A stretch of DNA of 38,826 nucleotides, taken from Verrucomicrobiota bacterium (GTDB lineage Bacteria; Verrucomicrobiota; Verrucomicrobiia; Verrucomicrobiales; V1-33). The stretch's first letter is position 1, and every line of letters starts with the position of its first letter. The notes under the pieces are model-generated. The model worked only from the letters and a program-made list of their open reading frames with translations, ran no database searches and was not told the DNA's origin. Below, one piece after another: positions 25,002 through 33,548 of this stretch. The translations under genes were made by a program, and so were the position numbers. Location of the stretch: positions 1 to 38,826 of the forward strand of contig QQNF01000038.1 in the NCBI GenBank assembly GCA_003402705.1, in the 5' to 3' direction.

Positions 25002-28000
25002 ATGAAACTGATCCCAGCCGTCTCCCTTTGCGCAGCCCTCGCCTTCGCCGTACTCCATCCAGCCGCCGCAGGCGTCTTCCCAGCCACAGGCACCCCGCAG
25101 AACTACACGCTCCCGGACGGCACCTCCACCTTCACCGACAACAGCGCCGTCTACGGCATCGTCAACGGCTTCTTCAACAGCACCATCATCGCCGTCAAAA
25201 ACAACGCCCTCCTCCTCACCACCGCCACCCCGCCAGAAGGCACCATCTCCACCAACGCCCGTCTCCTCCTCCCCGTCCTCGACGCCTCCCGCGTCGTCTC
25301 CGCCTTCACCGCCACATTCGACCTCACCATCGCCGCCCCCACCTCCGACCCCAATCTCATCGGCGAGGGCTTCTCCTTCAACCTCGGCGCCATCCCGGGC
25401 AACGCCGGCAACGGCGAAACCGGCTTCGCCATGGCCAACGGCCTCACCATCGGCTGGGACCTCAAAGACAACGGCGGCGAAGTCCGCGCCATCGAAATCT
25501 ACACCAACGGCTCCCGCATCGGCGACTTCCCCCAATCCAGCTTCCCTGGCGCTTTCATCATCGACAACTCCTCCACCGGCACCCCCACCCCACGACCAGT
25601 CACCATCACATGGGACGCCCAGGGCCTCGACCTCTCATGGAACGGCATCCCCATCTGCCAGAACCTCGCCACCCCCGGCTTCATCCCCGGCGCCAGCAAC
25701 CGCTTCGCCTTCTCCGGCCGCACCTCCAACACAGGCCTCTCAGACGTCTCCATCGATAACCTCCTCGTCACCACCACCGCCCCGGACCCCCTCTTCACCA
25801 ACGGCCCAGTCATCTGGGAATTCCTCGCCCGCAATAACTCCAACATCGAAGACGACGACGGCGACCACCCGGACTGGATCGAAATCTTCAACGGCCAGCC
25901 CACCTCCCAATCCCTCTCCGGCTGGTTCCTCACCAACGACCCCGCCACTCCCAAAAAATGGCCGTTCCCAACCATCACCCTCGCCGCCAACGCCTACACC
26001 TACGTCTTCGCCTCCGCCAAAAACCGCACCAACGCCGCTCACGCTCACACCAGCTTCACCCTAGCCGGTGAAGGCGGCTACCTCGCTCTCGTCAGACCAG
26101 ACGGCTCCATCAAAAGCGAAATCACCTACGGCCCTCAAGTCGACGACATCCCCTCAGGCTTCCTCTCCGCCCTCGACCCCCTCAGCTACCTCAGCTCCCC
26201 AACCCCCGGCCGCGCCAATACCGTCATCCCCGGCACCACCACCCCCATCACCCGCGGCTCCTCCGTCGTCATCGAAGAACCCGTCTTCACCAGCACCACC
26301 GGCACCCCCATCGCCAGCGGCTTCATCACCGCTAACACCTCCGTCGTCATCGCACCGCCCACCACCCCCGGCGCTCAGATCCGCTACACCACCAACGGCA
26401 CCAACCCCACCACCGCCAGCACGCTCTACTCCGCCCCCATCGCCGTCACCAACCGCTCCCTCGCCATCCGCGCCGCCATCTTCGTCAGCGGTGCCATCCC
26501 CGGCCCTCCCAAAACCCTCAGTCTCGTCTTCCGCGCCGCCGACCTCTCCAACTACCGCAACTCCGGCAAACCCTTCGAATCCTCCCTCCCCGTCCTCATG
26601 CTCGACAGCTTCGGCGTCGCCGTCGACGCCACCACAGACCCCAACGGCCCTCGCCCCCACCGCTTCACATGGGGCATGCTCTTCGACCCAGCCAGCTCCA
26701 CCTCCGGCAAAGCCAGTCTCGCCCACACCCCAGCCATCTCCAACGCCGCAGGCACCCACGTCCGCGGCCAATCCTCCTCCAGCTTCCCCCAACGCCCCTA
26801 CGCCCTCGAATGGTGGAAATCCGACGACTCCGACAAGGACCTCCCCATGCTCGGCATGCCCGCAGACTCCGATTGGGTCCTCTACAGCCCCTACAACGAG
26901 GAAACCCTCATGCGCAACGCCGTCGTCTACACCTCCATGTTCCAATGGGCCGGTCAGGGCGCAGGCATGCGCTCCCGCCTCGTCGAGGTCTTCTTCAATC
27001 AGGAAGCCAACTCCATGACCTACGCCGACTACCGCGGCATCTACCTCCTCGTCGAAAAAATCAAACAAAGCTCCTCCCGCGTCGATGTCGAAAAAATCAA
27101 CGAGGAAGTCACCGACCCAGCTCTCATCCCCGGCGGCTACGTCTGGAAAAAAGACAAACCACCGCAAGCCTACACCATCTCCACCTCCACCAGCGGCGCA
27201 TGGGGACCCCAGACCTACGAGGTCATCGACCCCAATATCCCCAGCGCCTCCCAGCGCACGTGGCTCCAGAACTACGTCCAGAGCTTCGAGACCGCCCTCT
27301 ACGCCGCCAACTGGCAGGACCCAGCCCTCGGCTGGCGCAGATTCGCCGACCCCGCCTCCTTCGCAGACAATCTCCTCTGGGTCGAAGCCTTCAAACAAAT
27401 CGACGGCTACCGCATCTCCACCTACTTCCACAAAACCCGCGCCGGCAAAATCTCCGCCCGCCCGGTTTGGGACTACAACCTCGCAGGCGGCAACGCCAAC
27501 TACCTCGGCGGCGAAAACCCCGCCGGCTGGTACTACACCCACCTCTCCGGCGGCAATCTCCCCTACTGGCCTCGGCTCCTCCAGGACCCAGGCTACGTCC
27601 GCGAACAATGGGACCGCTACTGGGCCGCCCGACGCTCCGCCCTCTCCACCGCTAACATCAACGCCCTCATCGACTCCTTCTCCGCTCAGATCCGCGGCAA
27701 TGACCCCCGCGAGGTCCTCAATACTTCCCGCCCCGCCTCACCTCCCGTCGGCACCCAGGACTTCGATACCCCAGCCTCCCGCCACTTCTTCAAAAATCAG
27801 CCGCTCGCTCGCTACGACTGGCCCAACGCCAACAACTGGGCCTCCCGCCTCAGCTTCCAGAGCGAGGTCGAATTCTTCCGCGAATGGATGCGCCAGCGTC
27901 TCGAATGGATGGAATTCCTCTCCATGGACGGCAGCGCCGGTCTCGTCAGAATGCGCCCGCCTAACTTCCACGACCACCTCACCCGCACCCAGTCCTACAA

Positions 28001-29753
28001 GGCCAATGTCCCCACAGGCTGGCGACTCACCATGGCCGATCAGGACGGTCTCGCCAACTCCCTCGTCCTCTACACCATCGACGGCCCGGACCCCCGCACC
28101 GCCACTGGCACCACAGACCCCGCCGCCACCCAGCTCGCCACCACCACCACGATGAATACCCTCATCGCCAACGGCCAGCCATGGCGCTACTCCGCTTCCC
28201 TCTCCGCCTACCCACCCGCTCAAGGCCTCAACTCATGGACCGCCCCGGCCTTCGACGACTCCACATGGCCCTCAGGCAACTCCCCCATCGGCTACGGCGA
28301 CACCGGCATGGCCACCACCCTCACCACCAACGTCCCCGCCAACGGAGCCAATCAGGTCACCTGCTTCCGCAAAACCTTCTCCATCACCGACCCAGCCACC
28401 GTCTACGAACTCATCATGGAACTCGTCGCCGATGACGGCGCCGTCGTCTGGCTCAATGGCCAGGAAGCCCTCCGCTGCAACATGCCCTACGCCCCTGTCG
28501 CCATCAACTTCGCCTCGCGCTCCACCGGGGTCCTCGACGGCATCGCCGACGGCGAAGCCGAAAACCCTTTCGTTCCCTACAAGCTCCCTACCTCTCTCCT
28601 CGTCCAAGGCACCAACACCATCGCCATCGAGGTCCACCAGTTCCAGTACGGCTCCAGCGGCAATTCCAACGCCTCCGCCATCAACGACATGGGCTTCGAT
28701 CTGCGCCTCAAAGCCAGCTCGGTCGCATGGGCCACCTCCCCAGTCGTCCTCAACAACCCCGGCGTCCGCACCGTCCGCGCCCGCACCCGATCCGGTTCCT
28801 CATGGAGCCCGCTCTCTATCGCTGAATTCACCGTCGGCACCGTCCCCGCCAGCTCCTCCAATCTCGTCATCAGCGAGATCATGTACAACCCAGCCCCGCC
28901 CTCCGCCGCAGAAACCGCCGTCCTCGGACCCATCGGCGCTAACAGATTCGAATTCATCGAACTCCTCAACACCGGCTCCGCTCCCGTCGACCTCTCAGGC
29001 CTCGCCATCAGCGACGCCATCCAGATCAACTTCTCCATCATCCCCGCCGCCTCCCGCATCCTCCTGCCAGGCGCTCGCGGCCTCCTCGTCGAAAACCGCA
29101 CCGCCTTCAACGTCCGCTACCCAGGCCGCACCACCCAGATCCTCGCCGAATGGACCAGCGGCAATCTCCGCAACGACGGCGAAATCCTCACCCTCACCGC
29201 CAACGACGGAGCCTCCACCCTCCGCTCCCTCGCATGGCAGGCCTTCTCCCCGTGGCCCCCGCTCGCTGGCCTCCAGCGCGACCCCGGCGGCCCTGACTTC
29301 AGCCTCGTCCTCAATTCCCCCGCCTCCAACCCGGACCACGCCATCCCCCAAAACTGGCGCAGCTCCGGAACCTCCCGCGGCAACCCCGGCGGCACCGATA
29401 GCTCACCCCCGCCACCAGACGCCATCACCGACTCCGACAATAACGGCTATTCCGACTTCACAGAATGGGCCATGGGCCCCGGAGCCTTCCCCACCGCCTC
29501 CACCGAAACGGTCACCCCTCCCGGCGGCTATCCCGACACCTACCTCCTCTTCCGCATCCCCCGCAATGGCAGCGCCGACGGGGTCACGCTCTCCGCTCAG
29601 GCCTCCACCAACCTAGCCGCATGGTCCTCAGACAGTCTCGTCGACCTCGGCCTCATCACCGACGGCACCCGCGAATACCGAATCTTCAGCTCCGCCCAAC
29701 CCATCGGCTCCCTCCAGCGCTTCTACGTCCGCGCCCTCATCTCGCGGCCCTGA
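25002..29753 (+). CDS. Giant secreted lectin-like / lamin-tail / CotH-kinase protein
   Basis: I start at ATG 25002, where a signal peptide begins (MKLIPAVSLCAALAFAVLHP, cleaved near AAAG). The 1583-residue product then shows a legume-lectin-like beta sandwich (about 25-260; GEGFSFNLGAIPGNAGNGET). A lamin-tail domain follows (about 268-385; DHPDWIEIFNG, SGWFLTNDPATPKKWPF). Next comes a chitobiase C-terminal-like segment (about 446-510; IRYTTNGTNPT). A CotH kinase-like domain spans about 520-900 (HVRGQSSSSFPQRPYALEWW, LYSPYNEETLMRN, YRGIYLLVEKIK, WDYNLAGGN). A galactose-binding-like region and a second lamin-tail domain (about 1285-1460; SEIMYNPAP, FEFIELLNTG) come next. The end has a DSDNNGYSDFTEW calcium-binding-like motif and a beta-rich tail. 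It is probably cell-surface or released. CotH domains elsewhere phosphorylate secreted proteins; activity here is untested. Confidence 0.88.
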   Translation: MKLIPAVSLCAALAFAVLHPAAAGVFPATGTPQNYTLPDGTSTFTDNSAVYGIVNGFFNSTIIAVKNNALLLTTATPPEGTISTNARLLLPVLDASRVVSAFTATFDLTIAAPTSDPNLIGEGFSFNLGAIPGNAGNGETGFAMANGLTIGWDLKDNGGEVRAIEIYTNGSRIGDFPQSSFPGAFIIDNSSTGTPTPRPVTITWDAQGLDLSWNGIPICQNLATPGFIPGASNRFAFSGRTSNTGLSDVSIDNLLVTTTAPDPLFTNGPVIWEFLARNNSNIEDDDGDHPDWIEIFNGQPTSQSLSGWFLTNDPATPKKWPFPTITLAANAYTYVFASAKNRTNAAHAHTSFTLAGEGGYLALVRPDGSIKSEITYGPQVDDIPSGFLSALDPLSYLSSPTPGRANTVIPGTTTPITRGSSVVIEEPVFTSTTGTPIASGFITANTSVVIAPPTTPGAQIRYTTNGTNPTTASTLYSAPIAVTNRSLAIRAAIFVSGAIPGPPKTLSLVFRAADLSNYRNSGKPFESSLPVLMLDSFGVAVDATTDPNGPRPHRFTWGMLFDPASSTSGKASLAHTPAISNAAGTHVRGQSSSSFPQRPYALEWWKSDDSDKDLPMLGMPADSDWVLYSPYNEETLMRNAVVYTSMFQWAGQGAGMRSRLVEVFFNQEANSMTYADYRGIYLLVEKIKQSSSRVDVEKINEEVTDPALIPGGYVWKKDKPPQAYTISTSTSGAWGPQTYEVIDPNIPSASQRTWLQNYVQSFETALYAANWQDPALGWRRFADPASFADNLLWVEAFKQIDGYRISTYFHKTRAGKISARPVWDYNLAGGNANYLGGENPAGWYYTHLSGGNLPYWPRLLQDPGYVREQWDRYWAARRSALSTANINALIDSFSAQIRGNDPREVLNTSRPASPPVGTQDFDTPASRHFFKNQPLARYDWPNANNWASRLSFQSEVEFFREWMRQRLEWMEFLSMDGSAGLVRMRPPNFHDHLTRTQSYKANVPTGWRLTMADQDGLANSLVLYTIDGPDPRTATGTTDPAATQLATTTTMNTLIANGQPWRYSASLSAYPPAQGLNSWTAPAFDDSTWPSGNSPIGYGDTGMATTLTTNVPANGANQVTCFRKTFSITDPATVYELIMELVADDGAVVWLNGQEALRCNMPYAPVAINFASRSTGVLDGIADGEAENPFVPYKLPTSLLVQGTNTIAIEVHQFQYGSSGNSNASAINDMGFDLRLKASSVAWATSPVVLNNPGVRTVRARTRSGSSWSPLSIAEFTVGTVPASSSNLVISEIMYNPAPPSAAETAVLGPIGANRFEFIELLNTGSAPVDLSGLAISDAIQINFSIIPAASRILLPGARGLLVENRTAFNVRYPGRTTQILAEWTSGNLRNDGEILTLTANDGASTLRSLAWQAFSPWPPLAGLQRDPGGPDFSLVLNSPASNPDHAIPQNWRSSGTSRGNPGGTDSSPPPPDAITDSDNNGYSDFTEWAMGPGAFPTASTETVTPPGGYPDTYLLFRIPRNGSADGVTLSAQASTNLAAWSSDSLVDLGLITDGTREYRIFSSAQPIGSLQRFYVRALISRP

Positions 29754-29775
29754 CCCCACCCGAACACCTCCTCCC

Positions 29776-31449
29776 ATGTCCCGCAATCTCAGCTTCCTCT
29801 CCTCACGTCAGGGCATCGCCAGCAATCTCTTCGAACGCATGGTCGCCGCCGCCGACGCCAACGGCACCGCCGAAGACCCGGACACCATCCGCAATCTCGC
29901 CCAATCCTCCGTCTTCGGCGACGCCGTCACGCTCGGCGCTGTCTCCTCCTACGACTTCCTCAAAAAGGAAAACGCCGGCAAAAAAATCTTCGTCTGCAAC
30001 GGCTCCGCCTGTCTCTGCGCCGGTACCCAGGACGATCTCCACCACTCGCTCCGCTCCTCCTTCTCCGAATCCGAAATCGGCCACATCTGCTGTCTCGGCC
30101 ACTGCCACTCCGGCGCTGCCTTCCAACTCAACGACCACAACTTCTCCGCTCTCTCCCCTCAGCAACTCGCCGACACCCTAGCCGGCCACGCCCCCGACAC
30201 CTCCGCCCTCCCCTACGCGGTCTCCTCGCTCCTCCCCGAACCCATCCTCACCGCTCCCTTCAAGGACCTCGAAACCGCATACGCCCCGCTCCGCGCCCTC
30301 CTCGCTTCAGACCGCGACGCCTTCCTAGCCGAACTCAAAGCCTCCGGCCTCCGCGGCCGCGGCGGCGCAGGCTTCCCCGTCCACCTCAAATGGCAGTCCT
30401 GCCGCGAAGCCAAGGGCTCCGAGAAATACATCGTCTGCAACGCCGACGAAGGCGACCCCGGCGCCTACATCGACATGTACCTCATGGAGCAACGCCCCCA
30501 CAGCGTCCTCATCGGCATGATCGCCGCCGGTTGGTTCGCAGGCGCTTCCACAGGCATCCTCTACATCCGCGCCGAATACCCGGACTCCATCCGCACCATC
30601 AATGCCGCCATCGCCGACCTCCAAAACGCCGGGCTCCTCGGCCCTGACATCGCCAACTCCGGCTTCTCCTTCTCCCTCAAAACCATCAAAGGCGCAGGTG
30701 CCTACATCTGCGGCGAAGAAACCGCCCTCCTCTCCTCCATCGAAGGCCAGCGCCCCGAAGTCCGCGTCCGCCCTCCCTTCCCCACCATCCAAGGGCTCTT
30801 CCGCAAACCCACTATCGTCAACAACGTCGAAACCTTCGCCAATCTCCCCGCCATCCTCTCCCGCGGCGGCAAAGCCTACGCATCCATCGGCACCCCACTC
30901 AGCTCCGGCCCCAAACTCCTCTCCCTCGACTCACACTTCGCTCGCCCCGGCATCTACGAGGTCGCCATGGGCACTCCCCTAACCGATGTCTTCGCCGCCG
31001 CCGGCGGCTTCCGCTCCCCCGTCAAAGCCGTCCACATCGGCGGCCCCCTCGGCGGTCTCATCCCCACTCACCTCGTCAGCCAACTCACCGTCGACTTCGA
31101 GTCCTTCAAGTCCGCAGGCTTCCTCCTCGGCCACGCCGGCGTCATCAGCATCCCCGAATCCATGCCCATGATCGCCTACCTCGAACACCTCTTCCAGTTC
31201 ACCGCCGACGAATCCTGCGGCAAATGCTTCCCCTGCCGTCTCGGCAGCACCCGCGGCAAGGAACTCTTCGCCAAAGCTCGCTCCGATTCCTCCTTCCGCA
31301 TCGACCCCGACCTCATCGGCGATCTCCTCGACACCATGGAACTCACCAGTCTCTGCGCCCTCGGCGGCGGCGTCCCCCTCCCCGTCCGCAACGCCCTCCG
31401 CTACTTCCCTCACGAACTCCAGCCGTTCTTCTCCGCCCCGCTCTCCTGA
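29776..31449 (+). CDS. NuoE-NuoF-like NADH-binding flavoprotein (orphan)
   Basis: The 557-residue protein joins a thioredoxin-like [2Fe-2S] domain to a complex I 51-kDa-like subunit, as in the beta subunits of NAD-linked formate dehydrogenases and hydrogenases. The [2Fe-2S] ligands are C74 and C79 (CNGSAC) and C106 and C110 (CLGHC). The FMN/NADH part has GLRGRGGAGFP (191-201), CNADEGDPGA (221-230) and GAGAYICGEETALL. An SLBB-like segment follows, and the [4Fe-4S] site is CGKCFPC (C481, C484, C487) with C527. It would pass electrons between NAD(H) and a partner enzyme. No partner (NuoG, formate dehydrogenase alpha, hydrogenase) lies in the window: upstream is the CotH gene, and the downstream gene is convergent with a two-base gap. 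Confidence 0.92.
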   Translation: MSRNLSFLSSRQGIASNLFERMVAAADANGTAEDPDTIRNLAQSSVFGDAVTLGAVSSYDFLKKENAGKKIFVCNGSACLCAGTQDDLHHSLRSSFSESEIGHICCLGHCHSGAAFQLNDHNFSALSPQQLADTLAGHAPDTSALPYAVSSLLPEPILTAPFKDLETAYAPLRALLASDRDAFLAELKASGLRGRGGAGFPVHLKWQSCREAKGSEKYIVCNADEGDPGAYIDMYLMEQRPHSVLIGMIAAGWFAGASTGILYIRAEYPDSIRTINAAIADLQNAGLLGPDIANSGFSFSLKTIKGAGAYICGEETALLSSIEGQRPEVRVRPPFPTIQGLFRKPTIVNNVETFANLPAILSRGGKAYASIGTPLSSGPKLLSLDSHFARPGIYEVAMGTPLTDVFAAAGGFRSPVKAVHIGGPLGGLIPTHLVSQLTVDFESFKSAGFLLGHAGVISIPESMPMIAYLEHLFQFTADESCGKCFPCRLGSTRGKELFAKARSDSSFRIDPDLIGDLLDTMELTSLCALGGGVPLPVRNALRYFPHELQPFFSAPLS

Positions 31450-31451
31450 CC

Positions 31452-32519
31452 TCACCGCATCACCCGCCCGCCTCCCCCACCCCGCATCAGGGTCTCCACT
31501 TCCCCGCGGCTCACTAACGCAAAATCTCCCGGCACCGTGTGCGCCAGACAAGACGCCGCCACCGCAAACGCCACCGCCGTCTCCGACTCGCTCAGCGCCG
31601 GATCATCCAGCGCCGGATCATCCAGCGCCGTCAGCAACCCCGCCGCAAACGCATCCCCCCCGCCCAACCGGTCCGCAATCTCCGTCATCTCATAAGTCAC
31701 CGGCCCCATCGCCACCCGGTCGCCCTCCGCTTCATAAAGCATCCCACCCAGTCGCTGCCGCGTCGCCGTGATGCTCTCCCGCATCGTCATCGCCACCCGC
31801 TTCACATTCGGCCAGCGGTTCACTAGCAATCTCGCCGCCGCCGCATGCCCGGCCTTCGCCACCTCCAACTCGCCCGTCAGCATCGCCACGTCATCCACCC
31901 CCCCGATGAACAATTCCACGCCCGGCATCAACCCTCGCACGGTCTCCGCCGCCAGTTCCTCCGCTCCCTTCCCCGCTTCCCACTGCCACAATCGCCGCCG
32001 GAAATTCATGTCAAACGACACCGGCACTCCCCTCACCCCAGCCTCCTCCACCGCCCGCCTCGCCACCTCAGCCGCATTCCTCGAAACCGCCGGCGTCACA
32101 CCCGACAAATGCAGTCGCCCCGCCCCCGCAAACACTCCCTCCCAATCATAACTCCCCGGCCCCACCCGCGAGAAACTCGACCCCTCGCGATCATAAATCA
32201 CCTGCGCCGCACGATGCCCGCTCCCCGCCTCCAGAAAGAACAACCCTAACCTCCCCTCCGCCGACCTCACCACCTGCTCAATCCCCACTCCCAAGCCCCG
32301 AATCTCCGCCACCACCGCGTCCGCCATCGCATGCTCAGGCAGCGCCGTCACAAACGACGCCTCTCCCCCTAGCTGCACATACCCCACCGCCACATTCAAC
32401 TCCGCACCCGCCAGACTCATCTCCCACTTCCCCGGCACCGCCTGACCAAACCGACCCCGGTCCGGCACGGTCATCCGCGCCATCACCTCACCCAACCCCA
32501 CCAGTCGACCTCGCATCAC
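31452..32519 (-). CDS. PfkB-family carbohydrate kinase (2-keto-3-deoxygluconate kinase-like)
   Basis: The 355-residue product is a ribokinase-fold sugar kinase. It starts with LVGLGEVMARMTVPD, has the substrate-binding GAELNVAVGYVQLG, and ends with the anion-hole and catalytic-base motif DRLGGGDAFAAGLL (catalytic Asp about D289). SFDMNFRRRLW is typical of 2-keto-3-deoxygluconate kinases, so that substrate is the best guess. An in-frame 15-base duplication inserts a second DDPAL near residue 300. ATG 32519 lies three bases after the stop of the upstream isomerase gene, so the two form an operon. A second ATG follows immediately. The gene ends two bases from the convergent flavoprotein gene. 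Confidence 0.9.
   Translation of the reverse strand: MMRGRLVGLGEVMARMTVPDRGRFGQAVPGKWEMSLAGAELNVAVGYVQLGGEASFVTALPEHAMADAVVAEIRGLGVGIEQVVRSAEGRLGLFFLEAGSGHRAAQVIYDREGSSFSRVGPGSYDWEGVFAGAGRLHLSGVTPAVSRNAAEVARRAVEEAGVRGVPVSFDMNFRRRLWQWEAGKGAEELAAETVRGLMPGVELFIGGVDDVAMLTGELEVAKAGHAAAARLLVNRWPNVKRVAMTMRESITATRQRLGGMLYEAEGDRVAMGPVTYEMTEIADRLGGGDAFAAGLLTALDDPALDDPALSESETAVAFAVAASCLAHTVPGDFALVSRGEVETLMRGGGGGRVMR
31596..31630. repeat. 15-base in-frame tandem duplication inside the sugar kinase gene
   Basis: CGCCGGATCATCCAG occurs twice in a row (31596-31610 and 31611-31625), with a partial third unit CGCCG. On the minus strand it encodes DDPAL twice in a surface-like loop just after the catalytic motif. 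The two copies are identical, so the duplication is probably recent. Confidence 0.9.
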
Positions 32520-32522
32520 CCC

Positions 32523-33458
32523 TCAGGAAAAATGCTGCCGCAGCATCGCAAGGCTCTTCGGCACCGCCGTCAGCGGATCCTCCTTCCCCTCCATCTCCAG
32601 CGACACATACCCACGATACCCAGCCTCCCTCATGATCGCCGCAATCCGCCCGTAATCGAGATCCAGCGAATACCACATCCCCCCACCATGGTACGTCTTC
32701 GCCTGCAGCAGCACGGTCTGCGGCGCCAGCTTCTTCAACCGATCATACGGATCCTCCAGAAAATTCCCCGTATCCAAAGTCACCTTCAACCACGGCGACT
32801 TCACCGCATCCACAATCCGCAGCACTCCCTCCGCAGAAATCCCCAGGCCCCAGTGATTCTCCAATCCCATCACCACCCCACGCTTCTCCGCCTCCGCCAC
32901 CAGCTTCTCAAATGAATCAATCACCCACTTGAACCCGTCATCGTCCGTATACCCCTCCAGCCTCGGCTCAATCCCCCGGTTCGCCATCAGTTCATCAAAG
33001 TTCTTGCTCGTCCCCCACCGACCCGTGTTCACCCGAATCGTCGGAATCCCCAGATCATACGCCTGCTCCAGATACTGCGTCGTCTTCAGCACATTGTCGT
33101 CCCGCTTCTGCGCATCCGGCGAACAGAACCCCTGATGCGTCGAAAACCCCATCAGATCCAACCCCAGCGAAAACGCCCGTTGCTTGATCTTCCGCAACGC
33201 CGCCGGCGACGTGTCCGTCATCTGCACCTGCAGCAATTCCACCCCGTCAAACCCCATGTCCGCCGCCGTCTCCAGACACTTCTCCATCGACCGCCACACG
33301 TCCGTCTTCTCGTCAAAATGCCAGAACGAATACGTCGACACCCCAATCCTCAACGGCTTCCGCGCCACCACAGGCTCAGCAGCCACCCCAGACCCCACCA
33401 CCCCCGGCAGCGCCGCAGCAATTGGTAACGAAGAAAACAGGCGTCGGCGGGTCGTCAT
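32523..33458 (-). CDS. Tat-exported sugar phosphate isomerase/epimerase-like TIM barrel
   Basis: From ATG 33458 the product has 311 residues and begins MTTRRRLFSSLPIAAALPGV, a twin-arginine-type signal with an Ala-rich hydrophobic core. The rest is a xylose-isomerase-like TIM barrel. Likely metal ligands are E200 (GLENHWG), D229 (LDTGNF), H257 (AKTYHGG) and E288 or E290 (SLEMEGKED). ADMGFDGVELLQVQ is the usual second strand. Family members isomerise or epimerise sugars, inositols or keto-sugars. The substrate is unknown. It is the first gene of an operon with the PfkB kinase, although the kinase is cytosolic and this enzyme looks exported. The open frame upstream of 33458 runs through repeats and is rejected. 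Confidence 0.88.
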   Translation of the reverse strand: MTTRRRLFSSLPIAAALPGVVGSGVAAEPVVARKPLRIGVSTYSFWHFDEKTDVWRSMEKCLETAADMGFDGVELLQVQMTDTSPAALRKIKQRAFSLGLDLMGFSTHQGFCSPDAQKRDDNVLKTTQYLEQAYDLGIPTIRVNTGRWGTSKNFDELMANRGIEPRLEGYTDDDGFKWVIDSFEKLVAEAEKRGVVMGLENHWGLGISAEGVLRIVDAVKSPWLKVTLDTGNFLEDPYDRLKKLAPQTVLLQAKTYHGGGMWYSLDLDYGRIAAIMREAGYRGYVSLEMEGKEDPLTAVPKSLAMLRQHFS

Positions 33459-33548
33459 GGCTTGAATGCGTTGAATTTCGCCGACTCTGCCGCGCTTTCC
33501 ATGCCGCGGGAACCACAAAATACCAGAATCCTCATCCCTCACCCCCTC

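Noticed and set aside
24888..25535. 216-residue N-terminal extension of the dipeptide epimerase
   Set aside because: It is Gly/Asp-rich antisense to the CotH gene. The enzyme fold begins at MELELTDLHL.
26154..27608. 484-codon minus-strand open frame
   Set aside because: It is antisense to the CotH gene, low complexity and without recognisable motifs.
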